Assembly: GCA_964473525.1 (NCBI GenBank)
Contig: CAYYPK010000001.1
Coordinates: forward strand, 62,001 to 126,000
Source: GCA-2687025 sp964473525
GTDB lineage: Bacteria > Poribacteria > WGA-4E > GCA-2687025
Length of the DNA: 64,000 nt
Direction of reading: 5' to 3'
Positions within the stretch are counted from its first letter, which is position 1. Each line of letters opens with the position of its first letter. This document shows positions 53,599 through 60,940 of the stretch, piece after piece. The notes below the pieces were generated by a model that was not told the DNA's origin, did not search any database, and saw only the letters and a list, made by a program, of their open reading frames with translations. Made by a program: the position numbers and the translations under genes.

Positions 53599-53637
53599 GA
53601 ATGCCCCGTCGGCGCGATTGGCGCGGACGGGGCATTC
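53599..53637. terminator. Bidirectional hairpin terminator between thiC and the NTF2-like gene
   Basis: A perfect 12-bp stem GAATGCCCCGTC / GACGGGGCATTC encloses a 15-base loop, which itself can pair (GGCGCG... GCGCG). It sits 35 bases after the thiC stop and 29 before the convergent stop. The flanks carry short pyrimidine runs rather than a full T-tract. Confidence 0.75.
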
Positions 53638-53665
53638 GTCTTCACGGTGTAAGTGGCAGGTCGGC

Positions 53666-54223
53666 CTACTCGGCGGCCGGCATGGCGCCGATCTGTTGCA
53701 GGAGCGTCATCATGTCGAAGTAGTTCCGGGTAGCGACCGCCTTGCCGTCCTCGACATCGACGATCCACACGCCTGGCGTCTCTTGGGCCGCTCCCGACGC
53801 TGGTAGCTCGCCAGCGGGAGTCATGAGCGGGCCGGTGTGCGTGCCCACCCAGGTCAGTTCGATCGCGACGGAGGCGCCGGAGACGTAGAAGGCGTGCGGC
53901 TTTCCGACCGCGTCCGGCATGGCGGCCTTCCACCCGAGGAGCGCCTCAAGCAACGCCTCGCGCCCCTCGATCGTGCGTTGCGTTCCGTGCTCGACGTACA
54001 CATGGTCCTCGGTCACCAAGTTCGCGAACGTGTCCCAGTCGCTCTCGTTGAACGCATGCAGGAGCTGCTTCGCGCACTCAACTTCGGCGGGATGTTCCGC
54101 CTCGTGGCCGTCGGCGCTTGCGGCGCCGGTGGTAGCATCCACCCATGCGTAGGCGGCTAACGCGGCGACGATGCATACTCCTATCGCCAGCGTCACGGAA
54201 CGAGCTGTCCCACTGAGTCTCAC
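53666..54223 (-). CDS. NTF2/SnoaL-like fold protein, membrane-anchored or exported
   Basis: 185 residues from a GTG at 54223, chosen because AAGGAGA lies six bases before it; the longer frame to 54298 lacks this. A hydrophobic N-terminal segment (ARSVTLAIGVCIVAALAAYAW) is a signal or anchor. From about residue 38 the SnoaL/NTF2 cone fold is seen: ECAKQLLHAFNESDWDTFANLV, HGTQRTIEGREALLEALLGWKAAMPD and VWIVDVEDGKAVATRNYFD. Family members are isomerases, cyclases or small-ligand binding proteins. No catalytic pair can be assigned with certainty. Convergent with thiC. Confidence 0.82.
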   Translation of the reverse strand: MRLSGTARSVTLAIGVCIVAALAAYAWVDATTGAASADGHEAEHPAEVECAKQLLHAFNESDWDTFANLVTEDHVYVEHGTQRTIEGREALLEALLGWKAAMPDAVGKPHAFYVSGASVAIELTWVGTHTGPLMTPAGELPASGAAQETPGVWIVDVEDGKAVATRNYFDMMTLLQQIGAMPAAE

Positions 54224-54395
54224 TTCTGTCTCCTTATCCTGTGCCGGCGTGCGCCAGCGGTGTGACGGCACGGTATGGGGGCGGCCCGCGACTGTCAAGC
54301 GCGCTCCAACCCGCCTTGCGACGAAGGCCGATGCCTGACAACATCCACCGCGCCGCCGTCCGCACTCCGTCCTCCCGACAGATCAGGACAGAAAC

Positions 54396-55382
54396 ATGCC
54401 CCAAGCCAGCCCGTTGGACGCCATCTCGCCAGGTCTCAAGGTCGCCGCGCAGATTCAGCCCGAGGCGAGCGACGCGGATCTGCAGTTCATCGCGCAGATG
54501 GGGGTCTCGCAGTCCGTGCTATGGACCAGCGGTGACAAGTCCAGCTACGAGTTCTACGCCAGCCGCCGCGAACGCTTCGAGCAGGCGGGCATCAACATCT
54601 ACGGCTTCGGCAACAGCGCCGTGCACAACGTGGACGCCATCGTCCTGAACCTGCCCAACCGCGACGAGAAGGTCGAGCAGTACAAGCGCCACATACGCGC
54701 GCTTGGGAAGGCGGGAATCCCGTACACGACCTACGCGCACATGGCCAACAGCGTGTGGAGCACGGATCGCGAGGAGACGCGCGCGGGGGCGAGCGCGCGG
54801 GCGTTCGACACGAACACGGCAAGCAAGGCGCTGACGCACGACCGCACATACTCAGAGCAGGAGGTATGGGACAACTTCGCTTCCTTCATCACCGAGGTGG
54901 TTCCGGTGGCGGAAGAAGCGGGCGTCATGATCGGCATGCACCCGGACGATCCTCCGGGCCTGACGCTTGGCGGCGTGCCGCGCTGCATCTTCAGCAGCTT
55001 CGAGGGCTACAAGCGCGCGCTGGAGATTGCCGACAGTCCCAACGTCGGCCTTTGCCTGTGCGTGGGATGCTGGCTCGAAGGTGGCGAGGCGATGGGCATG
55101 TCCGCCGTCGATGCCATCCACTACTTCGGGGAGCAACGGAAGATCTTCAAGGTGCACTTCCGCAACGTCGACCAGCCGCTGCCACACTTCGTTGAGACGT
55201 TCCTCGACAACGGCTACGGCGACATGTACCGCATCATGAAGGCGCTGCGCGATGTCGAGTTCAACGGCGTTGTCATCCCGGATCACATCCCTCGCATGGC
55301 GGACGACGGGCGAGTCGGCACGGCGTACACTATCGGCTACATGAACGCCCTTGTGGAGCGGGCGAACGACGAGGCAAGCTAG
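54396..55382 (+). CDS. Mannonate dehydratase-like (UxuA family) TIM barrel
   Basis: 328 residues, ATG at 54396. The barrel carries the UxuA hallmark MHPDDPP after AEEAGVMIG, a CVGCWLEGG segment, KVHFRNVDQ and VIPDHIPRMADDGRVGTAY, which provide the Cys, His and Asp ligands for Fe/Mn. UxuA dehydrates D-mannonate to 2-keto-3-deoxygluconate in glucuronate catabolism. The protein is shorter than E. coli UxuA (394), and the N-terminal half is diverged, so the substrate may be another sugar acid. It would feed 2-keto-3-deoxy acids to an aldolase such as the HpcH/HpaI type at 4237. It is a single-gene unit here. Confidence 0.85.
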   Translation: MPQASPLDAISPGLKVAAQIQPEASDADLQFIAQMGVSQSVLWTSGDKSSYEFYASRRERFEQAGINIYGFGNSAVHNVDAIVLNLPNRDEKVEQYKRHIRALGKAGIPYTTYAHMANSVWSTDREETRAGASARAFDTNTASKALTHDRTYSEQEVWDNFASFITEVVPVAEEAGVMIGMHPDDPPGLTLGGVPRCIFSSFEGYKRALEIADSPNVGLCLCVGCWLEGGEAMGMSAVDAIHYFGEQRKIFKVHFRNVDQPLPHFVETFLDNGYGDMYRIMKALRDVEFNGVVIPDHIPRMADDGRVGTAYTIGYMNALVERANDEAS

Positions 55383-55391
55383 CGGCACGCG

Positions 55392-55613
55392 CTACAGGCA
55401 GGCGGTGAACTCGTCCACCGTCATCCCGGCCTTCCGGATGAGGCTGCGCAACGTGCCTGCCTTGAGAGTCCGGTGGCGGGGTATGGACAGGGCGTTCACG
55501 CGGCCGGCGCGCTTCAGGATCATGTGGCTGCCGGTCTGGCGCTGCATCACCCAGCCGACACTCTCGAAGGCGCGGCGAGCTTCGTCGCCGCTAACCACCG
55601 GGAGAGGTGGCAT
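55392..55613 (-). CDS. hicA: HicA-type mRNA interferase toxin
   Basis: 73 residues, ATG at 55613 overlapping the HicB stop by one base (TGATG), so translation is coupled. The dsRBD-like HicA fold is seen in SGDEARRAFESVGW, QTGSHMILKR with the catalytic His in GSH, and SIPRHRTLKAGTLRSLIRKAGM. It cleaves mRNA when free of HicB. Length is standard for HicA. The toxin follows the antitoxin gene, one of the two known orders. Confidence 0.93.
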   Translation of the reverse strand: MPPLPVVSGDEARRAFESVGWVMQRQTGSHMILKRAGRVNALSIPRHRTLKAGTLRSLIRKAGMTVDEFTACL

Positions 55614-56041
55614 CAGATGGTCACCTCGACCCTTCGATAGGTATCGGTCTCTTCGAAGTACACGGGATGGCCGTGCTCTCGCTGCACCGCCACCCATCCT
55701 TCTATGGCGTCGCGCACGTTCGCTAACGCCTCTTCGACGGTCTCCCCTTGCGAGACGCAACCGGGCATCGTTGGACTCTCGACGACGAACCCGCCATCTT
55801 CGTCGTCCGGCGTGAGGATCACTGGGATTCTCACTCGCACTTTGCCGGCCTCGCCGGCCGCAGCCACGAAGTTCAGTCGGCTGGGCCTCTCCTGGACGTA
55901 GTCTTCCTTCACCCCCGACAGGTATTGGTCTACCGCCGCGCGTATAAGCTCTGATAGAGAGTGCCCGTGCGACTTGCGGATGGCGTCCAACACCGAGTAT
56001 TGGTGTTCGTCCAGGTTGATGTTCGTGCGGATCATGGCCAT
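55613..56041 (-). CDS. hicB: HicB-type antitoxin with N-terminal ribbon-helix-helix
   Basis: 142 residues from the ATG at 56041, which has AAGGAGA before it. Residues 3-45 (IRTNINLDEHQYSVLDAI, then SLSELIRAAVDQYL) are a ribbon-helix-helix DNA-binding domain. Residues about 68-125 are the HicB RNase-H-like fold (VRIPVILTPDDEDGGFVVESP, then MPGCVSQGETVEEALANVRDAIEGW). In most HicB proteins the DNA-binding part is C-terminal; here it is N-terminal, which is less usual. The protein should neutralise HicA and repress its own operon, for which a palindrome lies 85 bases upstream. Confidence 0.9.
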   Translation of the reverse strand: MAMIRTNINLDEHQYSVLDAIRKSHGHSLSELIRAAVDQYLSGVKEDYVQERPSRLNFVAAAGEAGKVRVRIPVILTPDDEDGGFVVESPTMPGCVSQGETVEEALANVRDAIEGWVAVQREHGHPVYFEETDTYRRVEVTI

Positions 56042-56125
56042 CCCGTGTCTCCTTCTTGGTTTCACGAGCGACGCTTGCCGCGAGTGCTGCTGTTCCGACC
56101 CCGCTGGCGCGCAACTGGGCGCGGC

Positions 56126-56153
56126 AATACACATAGCGTAGCACATGTGTATT
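56126..56153. promoter_or_regulatory. Palindrome, candidate HicB operator
   Basis: AATACACAT and its exact reverse complement ATGTGTATT are separated by 10 bases, one helical turn centre to centre about 19 bases. It lies 85 bases before hicB in a local AT-rich patch, where the hicBA promoter should be. HicB with a ribbon-helix-helix domain would suit such a site. Confidence 0.55.
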
Positions 56154-56203
56154 TAGCGTGGCAAGGAACTTGACTCGGGATGGACGGGGCGGCCTTCTGG
56201 GGT

Positions 56204-56236
56204 CCTGCCAGGCCGGTGCGCGACCGGCCCGGCAGG
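56204..56236. repeat. 14-bp GC-rich hairpin
   Basis: CCTGCC-A-GGCCGGT pairs with ACCGGCC-C-GGCAGG around a GCGCG loop, with a single mismatch. Not next to a gene end; no T-run. Possibly part of an unannotated RNA or a terminator of a decayed gene. Confidence 0.5.
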
Positions 56237-56636
56237 TGGAGCGCGGGTTCCCTGGGTAAGCACCCGGCGTCGCCGTGTGGCACGACCGCGCGCTCCCCAT
56301 AGGCCCGCGCTCCATGAAGTACAGTGCGATCCGACGCTGGCGTGGGGCACGTTATCTGCCCGTTTGCGAGTACCCGCAGGAACCCCACCGCACGCGGCGC
56401 CACCAGATTCAGCGTGTGGCGAGGACGGGGCGCGGGCGCCCTCTTCGCAGGTAGACCGACGGATTGACGGTTGACGCGAGTGAACTCCCAGTCATCGAGC
56501 AGGGCCGCTGAGCCGTCCCTCGTCGGCAGCTTTCGCCCCTCGTCGGCGACGGCGCGGCCCCACCCCATACGTAGGCGCCCACTCGCGTCAGTATCTACAG
56601 TGTGGCGCGGCGTGTAGACGTGGGCACTTCGTTCGA

Positions 56637-57281
56637 TTACCCGCGTAGCCGGTCTGGAAGTCCGTCGAGGAGCCGGCGCGCCTGCCGGTGCGACAACCCG
56701 AATTCGGCCACCAGACATAGTTCTATCCTCCGCCTCCCTGTCTCGCCGTTCCCGGCCAACTCCAGCGCCCGCCGATCCGCCGTGTCTAGAGAAGCGATGT
56801 CGATCTCATGGTCGATCTGCGCGAAGACCGTGTCTGGCGAGGCCATCGCGCGGAAGGCCTGATGGCAACCAGATGCATCACGGCGCAGGGGCATGTCACT
56901 CAGGTCGACTCCAGCGCGCAACTGACCTTCGGACAGAGCGTGCTGTCGCCCTGCGGGTGCGGCCACCCGGAACGCGAGGCGCGACATCGCGGGAGGCGCA
57001 TGCCACCTGACGTAATGTCGGACGAACGCCGCCAGCGAGCGAATGTCCGTGAGCCTGCCGTCCGCGTGCCAGCGTCGTAGGAGCATGTACAGTCCGAACG
57101 TCAGCTCCTGCACACAGTCCTCGCGGTACGACCGGGCCGCAGTGGGAAGACGCAGACATCCAGACACCAGTCTACGAATGCTCAACGCGATTGCGTCGGC
57201 GGCTCGACTATCGTGCTCAGTCGTGGCCGCTTCGTACAGTTCGGCGAGAGTTTCCGATGTGGGTACGTTCACTTCGTTCAC
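56637..57281 (-). CDS. Sigma-70-like regulatory protein, diverged
   Basis: 214 residues from a GTG at 57281 (GAAGGGC before it); the frame runs further to 57413. YREDCVQELTFGLYMLLRRW followed by RSLAAFVRHYVRWH resembles sigma region 2 (EDLVQEVFLRLW...FRAWLYRIARN). The C-terminal ALELAGNGETGRRRIELCLVAEFGLSHRQARRLLDGL is a helix-turn-helix in the place of region 4. The key aromatic and promoter-recognition residues are not clear, so this is a diverged ECF-like sigma or a one-component regulator. It is 595 bases from hicBA, same strand. Confidence is moderate. Confidence 0.5.
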   Translation of the reverse strand: MNEVNVPTSETLAELYEAATTEHDSRAADAIALSIRRLVSGCLRLPTAARSYREDCVQELTFGLYMLLRRWHADGRLTDIRSLAAFVRHYVRWHAPPAMSRLAFRVAAPAGRQHALSEGQLRAGVDLSDMPLRRDASGCHQAFRAMASPDTVFAQIDHEIDIASLDTADRRALELAGNGETGRRRIELCLVAEFGLSHRQARRLLDGLPDRLRG

Positions 57282-57524
57282 CGTGCCCTTCACGCAAACG
57301 CACGCAGGCCGGTCGCCTCGTTGCCCAAGGCGACTGGTCTGCACACGACATAGCGTGGCGCACGCTGAATCGGAGGGGTCCGAGTCGCAATTCGCCGCGA
57401 TGATGACGCGCACAGTCTTCGGTCGGACAGACTACTTCACGACACTCGTCTCATGTCTCTTGTAGGCCTCGGCGAGCGCCCTCGGGCACTTTCTCCTCGC
57501 GCCGGGATGCCAAAGGCGGGCGGG

Positions 57525-58094
57525 TCAGCGGGAGTTGGCTCCCCGCCAGTCCTTCACGAAGCTGTCGACCGCCGTGGCGATGCTCGCCTCGATGGCGGCG
57601 GGAACGCCGTCGGCTGGGGCGATGAACACGTCGCTGCCGATGTACGTCGCGTTTCGCTGCACGAAGATGGCTCCGCTGCCTCGTGATGTCCGTTCGAGGT
57701 AGGCCGGCTGCGTGACGGTCAGTAGGGTGGACCCCGCGTACGTGTCACCGTCCCGGGCCGCCCGCACCTGCACGGAAAGCGCCTCCGGTGGCAAGTCCTG
57801 CACGTCGGATATCTGGAGGCCACCCGCGGACAGACGCTCCTCGAGCTGACCTTCGAGGGTGAACACGTTTGCCCCCGCGGCCGTCAAGAGCTCGTCGACC
57901 GACAGGGAGACCACGCCGAGGAAGTACAGCTGCTCTAGCCCGGACTCCGTGCGCATGGATCCCGCCGTTGGGAGCGCCAGATGCGCTCGCTTCCCCATGG
58001 CCTCGCCGGCGACGTCGTAGTTCTCCGCCCGGACGATGGTGTAGAACGTCGCTCCGGCCACCAGCGCCGCCAGAGTCACAAGCGCGCGATTCAT
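57525..58094 (-). CDS. Exported protein of unknown function
   Basis: 189 residues, ATG at 58094 with GAGAGGAAG before it. The N-terminus MNRALVTLAALVAGATFYTIV is a signal or anchor. Two short hydrophobic strands and many beta segments follow (LQLYFLGVVSLSV-like, STLLTVTQPAYLERT, GAIFVQRNATYIGSDV), ending in AIEASIATAVDSFVKDW, a C-terminal helix common in small envelope lipoproteins, but no lipobox Cys is present. No family is recognised. It is divergent from the LamG gene, separated by 394 bases. Confidence 0.6.
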   Translation of the reverse strand: MNRALVTLAALVAGATFYTIVRAENYDVAGEAMGKRAHLALPTAGSMRTESGLEQLYFLGVVSLSVDELLTAAGANVFTLEGQLEERLSAGGLQISDVQDLPPEALSVQVRAARDGDTYAGSTLLTVTQPAYLERTSRGSGAIFVQRNATYIGSDVFIAPADGVPAAIEASIATAVDSFVKDWRGANSR

Positions 58095-58488
58095 GGGTCA
58101 CTTCCTCTCTGCGGGGTTGCGTGGCGTACACGGGCGCTGTCGCGCGGGAACCGCACGATGTAATGTTGACGCGCCACCCATGTCTGGGCAAGCCGGCGGC
58201 GGCTGCGCGGGACGAACGGACGCCCGTGCCGCGCGGAGGCCGCGCGCCTCGCTGACGCTGGATGTCGCCCTTTGGCGTGCGTCAGGCCTGAATCGGACCA
58301 TGTGCACGCAGGTCGCGTCACGCCAGCCAGGGCGGGCGCGTCTGGCCGGCCGCGTGGCCCAACCTGGGCGACGCCGTCGGCCCGCGCTCCGGTCGTGCAG
58401 AGCGACGCCAGGCAAGCCGACAGCTTGCTCGACGTCGCGGCGAGGGGTATCGTCGAATCGCACGCTAATACGCGCTAGGAGGGAACTG
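58095..58488. other. Divergent intergenic region, no gene seen
   Basis: About 390 bases between two divergent exported-protein genes. Open frames here are Arg/Pro/Ala rich and look non-coding. A small hairpin GCAAGC / GCTTGC lies at 58412-58428, 60 bases before the LamG start. Promoters for both genes should be here but no clear -10/-35 pair stands out. Confidence 0.4.
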
Positions 58489-59286
58489 ATGCGATCTCAT
58501 ATGCGATATGGAGCTGTCTCCGCGGCGTTCGCGCTGGTGGTCTCGCTGTCGGCCCACGGGAGGGTGGATCCGGCGGCGGTGGTTGGCATGTGGCTGTTCG
58601 AGGAGGGCGGCGGCAAGACTGCGCTCGACTCCAGCGAAAACGGCCTCGACGGCGCCATCGTGGGGCCGGCGGAGTGGGAGAACGGGCAGTTTGGGCAGGC
58701 GCTGGAGTTCAACGGGCAGAACGTGAGCGTCGAGGTCATGGAAGACCCCGCTCTCGTGCTGCCTGAGCTCACGATCGTCGCGTGGGCGAACGTCGTCGCG
58801 GCGCCCGGTGTGCGGTGGCAGTCGATCATGATGCGCGGGCAGGATCCGCGGAACTACCTGCTCGTCGTCGACAAGGATTCGCAGAAGCTGCAGCTCAGCA
58901 TCACCAAGGGCGCGCCCGGAGCGTGGGGCGGCCCCATCGCGGGCGAGCCGATCACTGACGGAGAGTGGCACCACGTCGCTGGGGTCATTGGCCCCGAGAC
59001 GGGCCTCGGCATCTACACCGACGGTGTCCTCATAAAGGCTGACGCGTACGTCGAACCGAGTCAGGACGCGGCGCCCGCGAAGACCGTCATCGGAGACGGG
59101 TCTGGTGGCGGGCATCAGCTCGAAGGGCTGCTCGACGAGGTGGCGTTGTTCAACGTCGAGCTTGCGGAGGACGAGATCGTCGAAATCATGAACGACGACC
59201 TCGAGGCGGCGACAGGACTGAGTAAGGCCGTGGACTCGCGCGGGAAGCTCACGACGACCTGGGGCAAGCTGCGCGGAGCCAGGTAG
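58489..59286 (+). CDS. LamG-domain exported protein
   Basis: 265 residues from the ATG at 58489 with TAGGAGGG six bases upstream; the frame extends back to 58093 without a ribosome site. Signal peptide MRSHMRYGAVSAAFALVVSLSAHG. The concanavalin-like LamG/Laminin_G_3 domain (about 30-220) shows VGMWLFEEGGGKTALDSSENG, FGQALEFNGQNVSVEV, LTIVAWANV, GEWHHVAGVI and LEGLLDEVALFNVELAEDEI. The tail RGKLTTTWGKLRG is a short conserved ending that I associate with LamG proteins of Poribacteria-like genomes. It probably binds a glycan or another surface ligand outside the cytoplasm. Confidence 0.88.
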   Translation: MRSHMRYGAVSAAFALVVSLSAHGRVDPAAVVGMWLFEEGGGKTALDSSENGLDGAIVGPAEWENGQFGQALEFNGQNVSVEVMEDPALVLPELTIVAWANVVAAPGVRWQSIMMRGQDPRNYLLVVDKDSQKLQLSITKGAPGAWGGPIAGEPITDGEWHHVAGVIGPETGLGIYTDGVLIKADAYVEPSQDAAPAKTVIGDGSGGGHQLEGLLDEVALFNVELAEDEIVEIMNDDLEAATGLSKAVDSRGKLTTTWGKLRGAR

Positions 59287-59308
59287 ATCGAGGTTGCCGT
59301 AGCGCGCC

Positions 59309-60940
59309 CTATGGCAGCCGTCGCAGATCCTCGCCGCCCTCGGTGACCTCGATGTACGCACCCGCGGGCACGTCCGCGAACCGATCGACCGCGCCGGACG
59401 GCCACTCGATCGTGAGGGCGTGCGCGACCTCGGCGTCGGCCAGTCCGAAGAGCGCGCGCCGGTCGCTGCCGGACAGGTAACTGCCGCCGCTCCGCACGTC
59501 GCGAGCCTGCGTCCTACCTCCAGCGGTCACCGTGATGCGCGCGCCGATGCCGCCGCGGTTGGACTCCACGCCTACCAGGGAGACGCCAATCCAGGCATTG
59601 CCCGCCTCCCACCCGTTGCGGAGGAGGCTGGGTGATTCGCCGATGTTGCCAACGAGGATGTCCGCATCGCCATCGTTGTCGTAGTCGGCGACGGCCAGGC
59701 CCCTGCTAGAACCCGGCGGCTGGACTCCCCGCGCCAACGGGACGTCCGAGAGGCGGCCGTCCCCTGCGTTGCGGTATAGCTGATTGGGCTGCCTGTAAGT
59801 CCCTACCTGCTCGAACGCCTCGATGTCTGGCTCCAGGTGGCCGTTCGCTATGAGCAGATCCAGGTCGCCGTCGTTGTCGACATCCGCGAACTCCGTTCCC
59901 CACGCGAGCGTGAGCAGTGACGACTCGCCCAGACCCGCGCGGTTCGTGACGTCCCAGAACCCCGCGACGCCCTCGTTGCGATAGAGCGTGTTCGTCTGCG
60001 CCTGATAGTTGGTCACGAACAGGTCGGCCGCGCCGTCGCCGTCGTAGTCGCCCGCGGCGACGCCCATGCCGCTCTCGGAATAGCCATGCTCGTTGTATGC
60101 GAGACCGGTCATCTCGCCTACTTCCTCGAACGACCCATCGCCACGGTTGCGGTAGAAGAAGTTAGCCATGCGGTCGTTGGCCACGAAGACGTCTGGGAGA
60201 CGGTCGCCGTCGAAGTCGGCCCAGACGACGCCGAGACCACGCCCGCTCTGCGTGATGCCCGCCGCGTCTGAGACGTCCGTGAACGTCCCATCGCCGTTGT
60301 TGCGGTAGAGTGTGTCGCGCGCGGCCGGATAGTCCTCCGGCCGGCAGTAGGCTGGGATCGCGTTCTGCTGGCACTCCGGCCGTGCGGCGAGATCCAGCTC
60401 GACGTAGTTGGCGACAAAGAGGTCCACGAAGCCGTCGTTGTCGAGGTCTGCGAACGCGCAGCCAGTGGAGAAGCCTGCGTGCCCAACGCCCGCGGCGCCG
60501 GTGACGTCGGTGAATGTGCCGTCGCCGTCGTTGCGATAGAGGACGTTGGAGCCGAAGTTGGTGACGTACAGATCCGTGTCGCCGTCGTTGTCGACATCGG
60601 CGGCCGCGCATCCGAGACCGTAGCCGGTGTCGCCCACGCCCGCGCGGTTGGTGACGTCGGTGAACGTCCCGTCGTCGCGGTTTTTGTAAAGGAGGTTGCG
60701 TGGGGGCTCGGTAGGCGGGGAGCCGGGGAGCGGCGCGCCGTTCACCAGGTAGGCGTCAAGCAGACCGTCTCCGTCGTAGTCCAGCCACGCTACCCCGCCA
60801 CCCATGGTCTCGACGATGTACTTCCGGCCGGTGGCTCCGTTGTAGTGGACGAACTCTATGCCGCTGTCCTGCGTCACGTCGACGAACTCCGATGGGCCGG
60901 ACGCGCTGAGTAGAGCCAGCATCACTGCGAGGGTCGTCAT
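59309..60940 (-). CDS. CRTAC1-like FG-GAP/VCBS repeat protein with ASPIC/UnbV domain
   Basis: 543 residues, ATG at 60940 overlapping the stop of the TPR gene by 4 bases. Signal-like N-terminus MTTLAVMLALLSASG. Six or seven FG-GAP repeats with the DxDxDG calcium loops are seen (LDYDGDGLLDAYLVN, ADVDNDGDTDLYVTN, ADLDNDGFVDLFVAN, ADFDGDRLPDVFVAN, GDYDGDGAADLFVTN, ADVDNDGDLDLLIAN, ADYDNDGDADILVGN). The C-terminus (NRGGIGARITV, SGGSYLSGSDRRALFGL, IEWPSGAV) is the ASPIC/UnbV domain. A seven-blade integrin-like propeller outside the cytoplasm is expected. Genes of this type commonly pair with TPR genes in planctomycetes and Acidobacteria, as here. Confidence 0.95.
   Translation of the reverse strand: MTTLAVMLALLSASGPSEFVDVTQDSGIEFVHYNGATGRKYIVETMGGGVAWLDYDGDGLLDAYLVNGAPLPGSPPTEPPRNLLYKNRDDGTFTDVTNRAGVGDTGYGLGCAAADVDNDGDTDLYVTNFGSNVLYRNDGDGTFTDVTGAAGVGHAGFSTGCAFADLDNDGFVDLFVANYVELDLAARPECQQNAIPAYCRPEDYPAARDTLYRNNGDGTFTDVSDAAGITQSGRGLGVVWADFDGDRLPDVFVANDRMANFFYRNRGDGSFEEVGEMTGLAYNEHGYSESGMGVAAGDYDGDGAADLFVTNYQAQTNTLYRNEGVAGFWDVTNRAGLGESSLLTLAWGTEFADVDNDGDLDLLIANGHLEPDIEAFEQVGTYRQPNQLYRNAGDGRLSDVPLARGVQPPGSSRGLAVADYDNDGDADILVGNIGESPSLLRNGWEAGNAWIGVSLVGVESNRGGIGARITVTAGGRTQARDVRSGGSYLSGSDRRALFGLADAEVAHALTIEWPSGAVDRFADVPAGAYIEVTEGGEDLRRLP

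Larger units (their letters stand above)
56042..56636. other. Region without recognisable gene upstream of hicBA
   Basis: Nearly 600 bases between HicB start and the sigma-like gene stop. The only long frame (minus strand 56062-56718) has a residue composition rich in Arg, Pro and Ala and crosses the neighbouring gene, so I do not accept it. The part next to hicB is AT-richer and holds a palindrome (56126-56153). A 14-bp hairpin lies at 56204-56236. The rest shows nothing I can name; an RNA gene is possible. Confidence 0.4.

Noticed and set aside
56160..56600. tmRNA, RNase P or SRP RNA
   Set aside because: I compared conserved cores from memory (for example GAGGAAAGTCCGGGC and the tmRNA tag region) on both strands and found no convincing match.
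56062..56718. 218-residue open frame on the minus strand
   Set aside because: Composition is Arg/Pro/Ala rich, it has no recognisable motif and overlaps the better-supported sigma-like gene and the hicBA promoter.
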